This document shows positions 18,134 through 27,304 of a DNA stretch of 64,000 nucleotides, in pieces. This stretch comes from Candidatus Fermentibacterota bacterium (GTDB lineage: Bacteria; JAFGKV01). The stretch is taken from contig JAFGKV010000036.1 in assembly GCA_016928395.1 (NCBI GenBank), positions 51,034 through 115,033 of the forward strand, given 5' to 3'. The notes under the pieces were generated by a model, which saw nothing but the letters and a program-made list of their open reading frames with translations, had not been told where the DNA came from and did not search any database. The position numbers and the translations under genes were made by a program. How positions within the stretch are numbered: position 1 is the first letter of the stretch; each line of letters begins with the position of its first letter.

Positions 18134-18987
18134 TTGTCCTCGCCGCTGGGAGCCAAAGATGAAGAGGAGGCTCCCAGCCTATCTAGGGTTGAGCGTAACT
18201 CACGCAGCAGAAGGGTTGCCTCACCCGTGATCTGATCCAGGGACATCGGCACTCTCGCCATGGATTCGGTCAAGGCTTCGATCTGTACCACTAAGCTCCG
18301 AACACTGTCCGAGAACGGCCCGGCCTCCGCCTCAGCCCTGACTGCCAATCGGTTCAAGCGTTGAGCAACCTGACGGAAATCCACCATCAGGGAATCGGCC
18401 GTGCGTGCGGTCCTTCCCATCTGCGCGGTCAACGACTCCACCCATCCGCCGGCGGCGAGGCGGTCCAGATTCTCCAGAAGTGAGACGGCAGTGTCGCTGA
18501 TGCGGGCGAAATCCACCTCGCCCATGATCCTCAGCAGACCCTCAAGCCCCATGTCCAGCTTCTCAAGCTGCGACTCAACCACAGGGATCACCGGATGATC
18601 TGGTTTGAATGACAACGGGGGAAGCCTTGCCTCACCTTCCTGGACTGTGCGAAGGTTTATCACCCGTACCCCTGTGATGCCCACGAAGTCCAGACGAGCC
18701 GCAAGGTCTTCCTCTACTGGAAACACCGTCTCGATGGTTACTAGTACCTCCACCAGTCTCCCATCCGGGGCGACGGCAATGCTCTGGACCATGCCGACGG
18801 GGACACCGTTGTACCGAACAGCCGTGCCGTTCTCAAGGCCTTGTACCGACTCAGAAAAGTAACACACATACTCCCGGGACGCCTTGCCCCGAAACCACCC
18901 CGTGAGCCACACCAGAACCGCCACGATGAGGACCGCGCCCAGAAAGAAGAACACGCCCAAGCGAAAACGGTTTGCTTCAAGCGACAT
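18124..18987 (-). CDS. mlaD: MCE-domain protein, MlaD-type
   Basis: 287 residues. The ATG at 18987 was chosen because it starts MSLEANRFRLGVFFFLGAVL, directly followed by a single N-terminal membrane helix; longer starts only add shadow sequence from the ATPase gene. The MCE domain spans about residues 35-125, with SVQGLENGTAVRYNGVPVG and the ARLDFVGITGVRVINL segment. A long helical tail follows with regular hydrophobic spacing. It is the periplasmic substrate-binding ring component of a lipid ABC transporter anchored in the inner membrane. The start overlaps the mlaF-like gene by 11 nt. Confidence 0.9.
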   Translation of the reverse strand: MSLEANRFRLGVFFFLGAVLIVAVLVWLTGWFRGKASREYVCYFSESVQGLENGTAVRYNGVPVGMVQSIAVAPDGRLVEVLVTIETVFPVEEDLAARLDFVGITGVRVINLRTVQEGEARLPPLSFKPDHPVIPVVESQLEKLDMGLEGLLRIMGEVDFARISDTAVSLLENLDRLAAGGWVESLTAQMGRTARTADSLMVDFRQVAQRLNRLAVRAEAEAGPFSDSVRSLVVQIEALTESMARVPMSLDQITGEATLLLRELRSTLDRLGASSSSLAPSGEDKWP

Positions 18988-19750
18988 CGTTGGCCTGCCC
19001 TTGGGGGAGACGATGGAAGAATGCGTGCACGCGGAGATCCGAATGCTCCTTGAGCTGTTCGACCCGCCCCTGTGCGATGATGCCCTGAGACGAGGAATCA
19101 AGCATGATCACCCTGTCAGAGATCGCCAGGATGCTCGGCAATTCGTGGGTAACAATGACCATGGTGGTTCCCAGTGTTCGGTTGATGGAGCATACAAGCT
19201 GGTCCAATTCGGCGCTGGTCACCGGATCGAGGCCCGCCGAAGGCTCGTCAAAGAACACCATATCGGGATCCAATGCCAGTGCGCGGGCAAGACCGGCCCG
19301 CTTTTGCATCCCCCCCGAAATCTCCAGAGGATACGACGCCGCGAAGTCGGCGAGGCCCACCATATCGAGTTTGCGAAACGCCGCGAGCCGCAGCACGGCA
19401 GGGGACAGATCCCTGAATTCCGACAGCGGCAGCATGACGTTCTCCAACAGCGTCAGGCTTGCTAGCAAAGCGCCTGACTGGAACAGTACACCCCACCGCC
19501 GCCGAGCCGAGGATAACACACGCCCACTGTCCGACCAAATGTCAGAGCCCTCAAACAACACCGAACCGGCCCACGGGCGGGAGAGCCCAACCATGTAGCG
19601 AAGCAGTGTGCTCTTGCCGCACCCGCTCCGCCCCACGATGACCAGGATTTCACCCGGAGCTACCGTGAAGGAAATATCCCGCAGCACCCGGCTGCTCCCA
19701 TAACCGCCCTCCAGATCGCGAACCTCAAGGATGGGGATCGCGTCGCTCAC
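18977..19750 (-). CDS. mlaF: MlaF-type ABC transporter ATPase
   Basis: 257 residues. The GTG at 19750 is chosen because it overlaps the permease stop as GTGA. Walker A is GRSGCGKST, the signature is EISGGMQKRAGLARAL (the methionine variant ISGGM typical of MlaF), Walker B is PDMVFFDEPSAGLD and the switch His is in VTHELPS. It powers phospholipid movement by the MlaE-type permease encoded immediately upstream. Confidence 0.93.
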   Translation of the reverse strand: MSDAIPILEVRDLEGGYGSSRVLRDISFTVAPGEILVIVGRSGCGKSTLLRYMVGLSRPWAGSVLFEGSDIWSDSGRVLSSARRRWGVLFQSGALLASLTLLENVMLPLSEFRDLSPAVLRLAAFRKLDMVGLADFAASYPLEISGGMQKRAGLARALALDPDMVFFDEPSAGLDPVTSAELDQLVCSINRTLGTTMVIVTHELPSILAISDRVIMLDSSSQGIIAQGRVEQLKEHSDLRVHAFFHRLPQGQANDVA

Positions 19751-20865
19751 ATGATCACCCCGGGGCGGATTCTCACGTACACAAGGGAGATCAGCGCATC
19801 GGCCACGATCACCAGGAACACCGCGGTGACCACCGCGGTCGTGGTTGCCTCCCCAACTTCGGAGGCGCCCCCGCGAACCCGCGTGCCCGTGAAGCACCCC
19901 ACCGTGGCGATGATCAGAGCGAACACCAGACCCTTCAGCATGCCCCAATAGAAGTCCAACGGCAGCATGACCAGGTGCAGCCGCGACATGTACACGCTGG
20001 CGGGCATATCAAGATACCATCCGCCTATGAGGAGACCGCCCAACAGACCGAAGAAATCCGCGATGAGCACCAAAACGGGCATCACGAGGATCAAGGCGAT
20101 GAGTTTGGGGATGACGAGAAACTGGAACACGTCAAAGCCCATGACTTCCAGGGCGTCCACCTCCTGCCGCACCTTCATCGTGCCGATCTCGGCCGCGAAT
20201 GCGGAACTGGACCTGCCCGCCACCAGAATCGCCGCAAGCAAAGGACCGATTTCCCACGTGACCATATATCCCACCAGATCGGGCATGAAGATCTCGGCCC
20301 CAAATGTCTTCAGTTGGTAGCCGGACTGGTATCCCAAAACCGTGCCCAGAAGCCAACAGAGAACGCCGATGATGGGCACTGCCTTGACGCCGGCTTGTTC
20401 CATGTAGTACAATGCCAACGAGAGACGAAGACTCGCGGGATACCGCAGAGTCCTGCCCATGGCTTCCAGCGATTGTCGCGAGAAACTAAGCAACCCTGCG
20501 ACCACATCCCAGGCAGTCAGGACATCTGCGCCAACTCCCTCGAAATGCGTCCGTAGCGAGCGGGGACGGCCCACAGACTCAAGGGCTTTGGCCCGAAGCC
20601 CAAACATCTCCCACACCTGTAGAAGCTCGGATGATGCGCCCCGAACCTCCACGGAAGTCGTATTCCGTGCCCGGCGGATAGCATCAAACACCGCAGCAGC
20701 CGCGGCAGTCTCCATGCCATCACAGGCTGAAAGATCAACAACCACCCCACCGCCGCGGGCAATTCGGCTCAGGGCCTCAGTGAGCGCGCCCACCGACGCC
20801 GCGCGCAGAAGACCTCGCACGGTGAGAACCGACCCCTCTACCGAGATCGACTCATCGGTCGTCAC
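19747..20865 (-). CDS. mlaE: MlaE-type ABC permease with N-terminal STAS domain
   Basis: 372 residues. The GTG at 20865 has GGAG just upstream, and the Met of the longer open frame lacks such a site. Residues 1-95 form a STAS domain (SVLTVRGLLRAASVGALTEAL, VVVDLSACDGMETAAAAAVF), the domain carried by the separate MlaB protein in E. coli. The permease follows from about residue 125, with GYQSGYQLKTFGAEIF, GPLLAAILVAGRSSSAFAAE and the E-x-DALEVMG coupling loop that contacts the ATPase, plus several membrane helices. It is the first gene of the Mla-type operon. Confidence 0.9.
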   Translation of the reverse strand: MTTDESISVEGSVLTVRGLLRAASVGALTEALSRIARGGGVVVDLSACDGMETAAAAAVFDAIRRARNTTSVEVRGASSELLQVWEMFGLRAKALESVGRPRSLRTHFEGVGADVLTAWDVVAGLLSFSRQSLEAMGRTLRYPASLRLSLALYYMEQAGVKAVPIIGVLCWLLGTVLGYQSGYQLKTFGAEIFMPDLVGYMVTWEIGPLLAAILVAGRSSSAFAAEIGTMKVRQEVDALEVMGFDVFQFLVIPKLIALILVMPVLVLIADFFGLLGGLLIGGWYLDMPASVYMSRLHLVMLPLDFYWGMLKGLVFALIIATVGCFTGTRVRGGASEVGEATTTAVVTAVFLVIVADALISLVYVRIRPGVIM

Positions 20866-20970
20866 ATAGTCTCCTTCCCACCGGCAGCCGAGCAGCGGGG
20901 AGCCAGGCGCCTCTGGCCGCACCAACGGTGCGAGTTGCCTTCCTCATCAACCCTTCGACTGAGGATGCAC

Positions 20971-22179
20971 TCAACTCCTGAGTCCTTCCTCGTATGTGCG
21001 CAGTACCTCCGGCGCCGTCTGGCGCCAGTCAAAGAGCCGCAGGGCAGCCTCCCGGCCCCGGCAGCCCAGTTCCCTCCCGGCCTGAGGATTGGCCAGCAGC
21101 GATATCACAGCCCGGGAAGCGCTAGCTGCGTCATCAGCCCGCAGGTAGTGCTGTCCCTCGAGAAGGGCCAGGCCTTCCACCGCCCTGGAGGACGCCACCA
21201 GCGGCATTCCTAGAGACAACAAGGTCAACACCTTCACGCTGGTGCCGGCTCCCATTCGCAAAGGCGCCACGGCCGCGCCGACGCCCTCCGCTGCAACCGC
21301 GAGATCAGGCATATGGCCGGCATAGTGAATCCACTGGTCCACCGGGAGCCCCCGAACTCCAGCCCGGTGTCCGACTACACGCAAGGCCGAACTGGGAACA
21401 GCAAGGCGTACGCCGGGCATGATCTCCCGGGCAAGAAACAGAAGGGCGTCGCGGTTGGGAAGATAGTCGAGGGCACCCAGAAAGAGGACAGTCTTCCCCA
21501 AAGGTACCCCGGACGGCGCCGGCAGAACCTCACAGGCGATGGGCACGGTGGATACGGGAACCGCTCCAAGGCAACTGCGGAGTCTCTCCGATTCCACCTC
21601 GTGCACAGTGAGCACCCGGCCGGCACTACGGTAGGCCGCCAATTCATTGGCCTGTATGACCTGCGCGCGACGGCGCAGAATCCACCGTCGCCAAGGATGT
21701 GCCTGAGTAGCCAGTTCCCGCTGCAGTCGCAGCCAATGAAGGTCATGGCTGTCGATCCACACCGGCACACCGGCTCTGGGCCGGATCGTCCATCGGCTGA
21801 ACCAGTACTCTCCCTGAACCAAGGAAGGCAACCATTCGGCCATCACCCGATCCACCGCTCTTTGCATCGCAGGCGACGAGTGGTAGATGCGCTCCCTGGG
21901 CAGCCCCCCCAGCGCGACGATCCGCGTGCCGGCGGCATAGGCCAGCCGGTGAAGGCGTGTGCGATGGGCGAAGGAGTCCACCGCCACGACCGGATCCAGC
22001 GCCGGAAACGCTCTTTGGAGATCGGCGACGGCCCGGCGCTCACCGGCGTCGAAACATTGCGTAACCAGCGCAACACGGTACTGCAGCGCCAGCTGGCGCA
22101 TAAGCCAAAAGGTGCGGACTCGATGACCACGATCCGGTGGAAACGGCACGAACGGAGAGACTATCAGGATCCTTGTCAT
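20971..22179 (-). CDS. GT4-family glycosyltransferase
   Basis: 402 residues of GT-B fold. The N-terminal domain starts ILIVSPFVPFPPDRGHRVRTFWLM, the donor-domain linker has KTVLFLGALDYLPNRDALLFL, and the C-terminal domain has GVGAAVAPLRMGAGTSVKVLTLLSLGMPLVAS, the GT4 donor-binding E/S-T loop region. The start is coupled to the flippase gene by an ATGA overlap. It is a cytoplasmic glycosyltransferase using a nucleotide-sugar donor and is the last gene of the exopolysaccharide operon. The sugar specificity is unknown. Confidence 0.85.
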   Translation of the reverse strand: MTRILIVSPFVPFPPDRGHRVRTFWLMRQLALQYRVALVTQCFDAGERRAVADLQRAFPALDPVVAVDSFAHRTRLHRLAYAAGTRIVALGGLPRERIYHSSPAMQRAVDRVMAEWLPSLVQGEYWFSRWTIRPRAGVPVWIDSHDLHWLRLQRELATQAHPWRRWILRRRAQVIQANELAAYRSAGRVLTVHEVESERLRSCLGAVPVSTVPIACEVLPAPSGVPLGKTVLFLGALDYLPNRDALLFLAREIMPGVRLAVPSSALRVVGHRAGVRGLPVDQWIHYAGHMPDLAVAAEGVGAAVAPLRMGAGTSVKVLTLLSLGMPLVASSRAVEGLALLEGQHYLRADDAASASRAVISLLANPQAGRELGCRGREAALRLFDWRQTAPEVLRTYEEGLRS

Positions 22180-23393
22180 TTCGTCCTCAGCGCCGTGGCG
22201 TGCCCGCCGACTGAGACCGCCAGCGACAGTAGAGTCGCCGCGGCAGCACCCATGGCCCCGTACCGGGGTATCAGAATGATATTAAGCCACACATTGACGA
22301 CCGTGGCCACCGAGAGTACCGCCAGATCCCGCCCTTGGCGATTCCGGGCCACCAGTGCGCGGCCCTGGGCCTGATCAACACTGGCCAGGACCATGCCAAA
22401 GGCCAGTACGACCAGGACCGAGGCCGCCCTGTCGAATCCGGCCCCATACAGAAACCGGACCGCCACCGAGGCCCCTGCGCCCGCTGCCAGACCCAGCGCG
22501 ATCCCCATGGCCAGGGTATCGGCGATACCCCTCCTCAGAAGTCGTTCGCCCCCTGGCTTCATCATCCTCGGCAGCAGGATCTGCCCATAGCTCTGGGGGA
22601 CAAGGAGCAGTGTCGAGAAGATGCGAAATGCGGCCACGTAGAATCCGACTTCGGCCAATGACGCCAAGGCCGACAGCAAGAGCACATCGACGCGCCAGTA
22701 GAGCTGGAACATCGCTTCAAGCCCGAGGAACACGGGCACCTGCCGCGCCAGCGCCCGAAGGGTGTGGCGATTGGCCCTGCGAAAGCCAAAACCCTGGGGA
22801 GGTATCGCCAGCACCACTGCCACTGCCCGGCCCAAACCCAGCAACCCGACAAGGGCTTCCACGGGGGCATTGCCGCGCAACAAGGCCAGGCCAGCCAGGA
22901 GTCGTGCCGCCTGCTCGACCAGCAGCGTTGCGGCCAACCTCCCCGAGCGTTGCACCCCAATCCAGTATCCTTCCTCCGGCACCGCGAGGGCGGCGATCGG
23001 GATCGCAAGAGCCACCAGGACGAGCACGCGGCTGGTCTGCCCGACGGTCAGGCATACGGCCATTGCACCGGCAATCAACGCCAAGAGCGTGCCGACGCCG
23101 AGGCACGCCACCGCTGCCGATCCAAGAAGCGCCCGGTCTTCAACCCGGGCCATCTCCCGGGGCAGCAGATGTCGAAACCCCAGGGAGGACGCTGCCTCCA
23201 ACAGGGAGAAAACCGCAGCAGCCAAGCCGTAGAGCCCGACCTCCTCGGCGCCCCGTTGCCTGGCCAGAAGTGCCAGTAGGATTACCGTCACTGCAGGCCC
23301 GGCAGCGCGGGCTACCAGTAGTGTGACAGTATCCCGGTGGAGTGGAATGATCACGTCCGGCAGGTTCCGAGGAAAGACACGCCGCCAGATCAT
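22176..23393 (-). CDS. Polysaccharide flippase (Wzx/MOP superfamily)
   Basis: 405 residues. The ATG at 23393 overlaps the upstream ligase stop as ATGA, whereas the frame continues about 30 codons upstream into that gene. It has about 12 hydrophobic helices with the MOP-type pattern VTVILLALLARQRGAEEVGLYGLAAAVFSL and FQLYWRVDVLLLSALASLAEVGFYVAAFRI. It flips undecaprenyl-linked oligosaccharide units across the inner membrane. Confidence 0.88.
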   Translation of the reverse strand: MIWRRVFPRNLPDVIIPLHRDTVTLLVARAAGPAVTVILLALLARQRGAEEVGLYGLAAAVFSLLEAASSLGFRHLLPREMARVEDRALLGSAAVACLGVGTLLALIAGAMAVCLTVGQTSRVLVLVALAIPIAALAVPEEGYWIGVQRSGRLAATLLVEQAARLLAGLALLRGNAPVEALVGLLGLGRAVAVVLAIPPQGFGFRRANRHTLRALARQVPVFLGLEAMFQLYWRVDVLLLSALASLAEVGFYVAAFRIFSTLLLVPQSYGQILLPRMMKPGGERLLRRGIADTLAMGIALGLAAGAGASVAVRFLYGAGFDRAASVLVVLAFGMVLASVDQAQGRALVARNRQGRDLAVLSVATVVNVWLNIILIPRYGAMGAAAATLLSLAVSVGGHATALRTK

Positions 23394-24841
23394 AGGCGGC
23401 CATCCTCGGGTGCGCCGCCCTGCGGATAAACCGGTTCTCTCTCCGCGATCTCCTCCGATGACGCCAGGGCCACCAGCACCCAAAACAGCAGAAGAATGGC
23501 CGGCTGCCGCAGCGTCCAGTCAAGGGCATTATGCAAGACAAGGGCAACGCAGCCCACCCACATGCCTGCAGCCTGCAATCGGCGTCTCCGGGCGCAGGCA
23601 TACGCATGGCAGAAGGCCAGCACCGCACCGCCTCCCCACATGGCCACGCTGGCGAAGCCGCCAGGGTACCCTGCCTCAGCCGCGTCGAGCATCACGATGC
23701 TGTGCACGGGATGACGGAACAGCTCGAGGGCAAGAACGGGATCGAACTCGGGCACTCGGACCGCGAACTGACTGAGCCCTACACCAGAAATCGGGTAGGC
23801 ACGCAGCATAGAACGGGCGACAGACACCAGCGCGACTCTCACGTCGGCAGCACTGGTTTCGGTTCGCTGCAGCCGGTGTCTGACCGCAGGCAGGGAGAGC
23901 ACCACCACCACGCCGGCGACCACACTCATGGCTATCACCCTGCGCGAAATGGCTCTGCGCCGGGAAAACGCCCGCATGGCCAAAGCCGCGAGTACCGCAA
24001 GGCTGATCAAGGCCACTGCCCAGGCCGCTCGGGAGTACGACCACACCAGCGAGGCCACCGATGCCACCGCAGACACAAGACCCAGGATCCGAAATGCCGC
24101 CGGCCTGCCCGCCACTGCGGTGATGACACAGACAGGAAGTAGTCCCACAACATAGCTGGCAAAGGAGTTGGGATGCCCTATCGTGCCTCCCGAGCGCCAG
24201 AGGCCTACCCCCTGGGCAATGTACTTGAAAAGCTGATCATCCCCGGCCTCACCCAGAAGCATAAGGCCCAGGGCGCCCTGCCGTATCTGCTGGGCGGCAG
24301 CCAGACCGGCCTGCACTATCACGACACCCAGGAGCACAGGAATCGCCTGACCCGCTCCGCGTAAGGAAAGACCGGCCACTACTGTCGCAGCCAGAATCGC
24401 GCGCACCGTCGCCAGCCATTGCATCCACGATTCCAGCGGGTGCGTTGACACCAGCGCTCCCGGAAGCAAGCCTACCAGGTATGCTCCTCCCAACAAGAGG
24501 AAACCCTTCAATGGTCCGCGGGGGAGGATGGGTTGGCCATGAATAGCGGCCAACGCCGCGGCCGCGAGCAGCAGGAGATCAGCGGGATAGTAGGCGAGGT
24601 TCCCCGGCGCGCCTCCGATGAAGCCGTGGCGTGGCGGAAGGAGATAATCCACCACAGGAAACGCCACCAGAGCGACATACGTCAGAGGGAGAAAAAGAGC
24701 CCGATCGCGAGCCGTGGCAGCGAGCGCGACGATGAGAAACACCGCCCAGATGGCCATCGTGATGTGCCAGGGCGCCCCCAGCATAGCGGGGAGCATGGAG
24801 GCGATCCATGCCCCCAGGGCTACCGCCGCGACTGCCGTCAC
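23390..24841 (-). CDS. O-antigen ligase/polymerase-like membrane protein
   Basis: 483 residues, with about 12 membrane helices and a large periplasmic loop with GGTIGHPNSFASYVVGLLP, the Wzy_C (PF04932) conserved stretch, and SGVGLSQFAVRVPEF later. The GTG at 24841 overlaps the Wzz-like gene stop as GTGA. It should either polymerise repeat units or ligate the finished chain to lipid A-core or another acceptor. A second related protein (27301-30102) lies in the same operon, so the two may split polymerase and ligase roles. Confidence 0.83.
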   Translation of the reverse strand: MTAVAAVALGAWIASMLPAMLGAPWHITMAIWAVFLIVALAATARDRALFLPLTYVALVAFPVVDYLLPPRHGFIGGAPGNLAYYPADLLLLAAAALAAIHGQPILPRGPLKGFLLLGGAYLVGLLPGALVSTHPLESWMQWLATVRAILAATVVAGLSLRGAGQAIPVLLGVVIVQAGLAAAQQIRQGALGLMLLGEAGDDQLFKYIAQGVGLWRSGGTIGHPNSFASYVVGLLPVCVITAVAGRPAAFRILGLVSAVASVASLVWSYSRAAWAVALISLAVLAALAMRAFSRRRAISRRVIAMSVVAGVVVVLSLPAVRHRLQRTETSAADVRVALVSVARSMLRAYPISGVGLSQFAVRVPEFDPVLALELFRHPVHSIVMLDAAEAGYPGGFASVAMWGGGAVLAFCHAYACARRRRLQAAGMWVGCVALVLHNALDWTLRQPAILLLFWVLVALASSEEIAEREPVYPQGGAPEDGRL

Positions 24842-25572
24842 GCCGGGTGCTCTCGTCTCCTGCGCCGCGTCACCATGCCTACGGCAACCACAAGGGCGAC
24901 CACCGCCGCCGGGCCCAGTGCCACTATTGCCAGCGACGGTCGCTCCGCAACGGCAAGGCTTGGCTCCACTAGAACCTTTGTCGGCTTCTTCTGCGTCATG
25001 AGCTCGGCAGAGATCTCCGTCTCGACCTGAATCTCGGTGAAATGGGCCAAAGCGCGCATGGCCGTGGCTTTGGCGTCGTCGGGGGTTGACCGAGCTCGGA
25101 TCAGCGACTCGGCATCCGCGGATCGCACGCGGATCATCTCGATCTGACGGTCCGCCAGGTTTCGCTCCCGCTGGAAGGCCTCATTACCTTGGGCTACCAG
25201 CAAGGAGCAGGCAAGAACGGCTCCGCGGCGGGCGTCGGCGGGATCCACTGACCGCGCCTCTACCCGTATCAGGCCCTCTTCCAGCGGCGCGGCCCTGAAC
25301 GACAGCGCTCCCGGAGGCAACCCCGCCACCATGGAGGTCAACCGGTCAGAAAAGGCGGGATCGCTCACCATGGCGGCCAGGCCGCGGGTGGAGATTACCG
25401 GATGAGGCAGGTAATCCCTGGGATTGAAATAGCCGATCTCGACCACCCCCCGCGACACGTATGAAAAGGGCACGGCATGCCGGAGAACAGCCCATGAGCC
25501 AAGCCAGGCAATGACGAAGGAAGTAGCGACGATGGCCAGAAAGCGCGCGCTCCGGAGACTACTGTCGGGCAT
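24838..25572 (-). CDS. Wzz-like chain-length determinant
   Basis: 244 residues. The ATG at 25572 has a GAGGG site upstream and overlaps the preceding gene by 14 nt. An N-terminal membrane helix (LAIVATSFVIAWLGSWAVL) and a C-terminal helix near AIVALGPAAVVALVVAVGMV flank a periplasmic helical domain with FSYVSRGVVEIGYFNPRDYL, as in Wzz co-polymerases. It probably sets chain length of the polymer made by the neighbouring Wzy-like protein. No tyrosine-kinase domain is fused. Confidence 0.78.
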   Translation of the reverse strand: MPDSSLRSARFLAIVATSFVIAWLGSWAVLRHAVPFSYVSRGVVEIGYFNPRDYLPHPVISTRGLAAMVSDPAFSDRLTSMVAGLPPGALSFRAAPLEEGLIRVEARSVDPADARRGAVLACSLLVAQGNEAFQRERNLADRQIEMIRVRSADAESLIRARSTPDDAKATAMRALAHFTEIQVETEISAELMTQKKPTKVLVEPSLAVAERPSLAIVALGPAAVVALVVAVGMVTRRRRREHPA

Positions 25573-27304
25573 GATCCCTCGCTTGTGAAGGGTGAGCAAA
25601 CAGGCCTGCAATCCAGAGATTCCTGTCCTGCCCGGTGGCGGGATCCCAGAAATCGTTGACGAACCGGGCAGAGAGCACACCGGAGGAAGAAAGCTCCAAC
25701 GGCAGGCATGTCCACCCTTCGGCGTCGACTGCGTGACGCCGAATCGTTCCATTCCATGAAAGCTCCACGATCGGCCACCGGCCTACTGCGGGTTGACCGC
25801 GCACTACCAGCAGCGCGCTCCCCTCTCCCTGCAGGCGCCACTGGACAGAGCCCTCAGCGGGCAACATGACTCCTCTCTTCTCAGGGACCGCGGCGTCCAT
25901 CGCCACGGTCTGCACCTCGCTCCAGGTCTCCAGCACGTTCTCCGCCAGCGGATCCCGACCCCTACCGTCGCTCCACACCATCAGACGAGCAGCAAGCCTC
26001 TGCCGAAATCCCTCCATATCCGAGGGAGGATCCACGTACCCGATCTCATCCACTCCTTCGACGATCGAGATGAACGCATTCCGGTCTTCCCCCGGTGCGC
26101 GCAGATCATTCACGAGGGTTACCGAGCAGGTCGACTGGACATGGCGGGGCGTCAGGATCCATTCCTCAGACCATGCGGGCGTCTCTTCCGCCACCACGCC
26201 GTCGTCCAGCCGGTACACTGGCCACACACCCCGGGCGGGTTGCCCCCTCGTCAGAAGCCACGCTCCTGGCGCCAGGGGCTGGGGCAGCCGTCCCACCGCA
26301 AGGCCGTTGCGGGGTTCCTCCCACGCCTGTCTGGCCTTCCAGACGACATACCGTGACCAGCCTCTCTGGCGCCATGGTCGCAGCGAGGCCAGAGTGCAGG
26401 CCTGGGCATCCAGACCCGCATCCAATAGAAGCCGGGCCGCGTACTCCGCCGCCAATGAGTCGCGGCTCATGACCGCTGCCGTGGGCCACGACACTTCGTG
26501 AAGAGGCGGCCGCCCAGTGTGGAGGCTCGCGGCAAGTTCCCGCCAGGGAAGGCTGGCATCATTCCAGGCCGCCAGTGAATCCAAGGCTGCGGGCCGCCGA
26601 TAGACGGCTTCGGCCAGTAGCGCCCTTGCGTCAGTCCCTGCAACGGCCGATGCCGCGATTCGAAGCGCCAGACTGGCCGGCGTGGTTCCCGTACGCCTCT
26701 CAAGACTCGCCAGATCTTCCAGGGCCTCAGATGCGCCTCGGGAGTCACCACCCAACACCGCCGCATAGGATGTCCGGATAATTGCCTGCGGGTTCCGCGC
26801 ATTCAACACGGCGGCCCAGGCGTACCGTCGGAGAGTGCCGCTATCCCATCGGCCCAGCGCGTCGCCGCTGCTCAAGATGGAAGAGGCTGCGTACGCGAGC
26901 ATCCCGCAGACGGCGGCCCCTCCCAGGATGCGGGGCCGAAGATCCAGATTCGGGCGCACCAGAAGAGCCAAGGTCGCGAAAACGGCGGCCGGTTCCAGCC
27001 GCCCATCCACGAGATACCATCCTCCTCCCCCCAACAGCGCCACGATCCCCCATCCTTTGGCCGAGACCGCCATGGCTGCGATGGCCAGGGCTCGCGGTAT
27101 GACAAGCGAGGGGCAGTTCGGTACCCCCGCGATGATGCCCCCGCACAACACTATCAGTGCAAAACGGCCAACGCCCCCGCTCATTCGAAATGCCCACGCC
27201 AAGACCACCAGCATCCCGACACTCGCCACTGCGCGTTCGCCAGGAGTGGGAAGCAACCATAGGAGAGCGGCGGTGCCGCTGACGAGGAGGGCAACCGCCT
27301 TCAT
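25559..27304 (-). CDS. Membrane protein with two C-terminal CBM60-like repeats
   Basis: 581 residues. About residues 1-140 are hydrophobic helices; the middle (about 150-340) is helical and TPR-like (RRYAWAAVLNARNPQAIIRTSYAAVL). The C-terminal part carries two copies of a calcium-dependent xylan-binding-like (PF16841, CBM60-type) fold. The first is at about 345-420, with GVWPVYRLDDG and VTLVNDLRAPGEDRNAFI; the second at about 495-575, with GRWPIVELSWNG and FVNDFWDPATGQDRNLWI. The W-P and F-x-ND...DRN pattern is the metal-site signature of that family. ATGA overlap with the ligase-TPR gene places it in the polymer operon. Role unknown; it may recognise the polymer at the membrane. Confidence 0.7.
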   Translation of the reverse strand: MKAVALLVSGTAALLWLLPTPGERAVASVGMLVVLAWAFRMSGGVGRFALIVLCGGIIAGVPNCPSLVIPRALAIAAMAVSAKGWGIVALLGGGGWYLVDGRLEPAAVFATLALLVRPNLDLRPRILGGAAVCGMLAYAASSILSSGDALGRWDSGTLRRYAWAAVLNARNPQAIIRTSYAAVLGGDSRGASEALEDLASLERRTGTTPASLALRIAASAVAGTDARALLAEAVYRRPAALDSLAAWNDASLPWRELAASLHTGRPPLHEVSWPTAAVMSRDSLAAEYAARLLLDAGLDAQACTLASLRPWRQRGWSRYVVWKARQAWEEPRNGLAVGRLPQPLAPGAWLLTRGQPARGVWPVYRLDDGVVAEETPAWSEEWILTPRHVQSTCSVTLVNDLRAPGEDRNAFISIVEGVDEIGYVDPPSDMEGFRQRLAARLMVWSDGRGRDPLAENVLETWSEVQTVAMDAAVPEKRGVMLPAEGSVQWRLQGEGSALLVVRGQPAVGRWPIVELSWNGTIRRHAVDAEGWTCLPLELSSSGVLSARFVNDFWDPATGQDRNLWIAGLFAHPSQARDHARQ

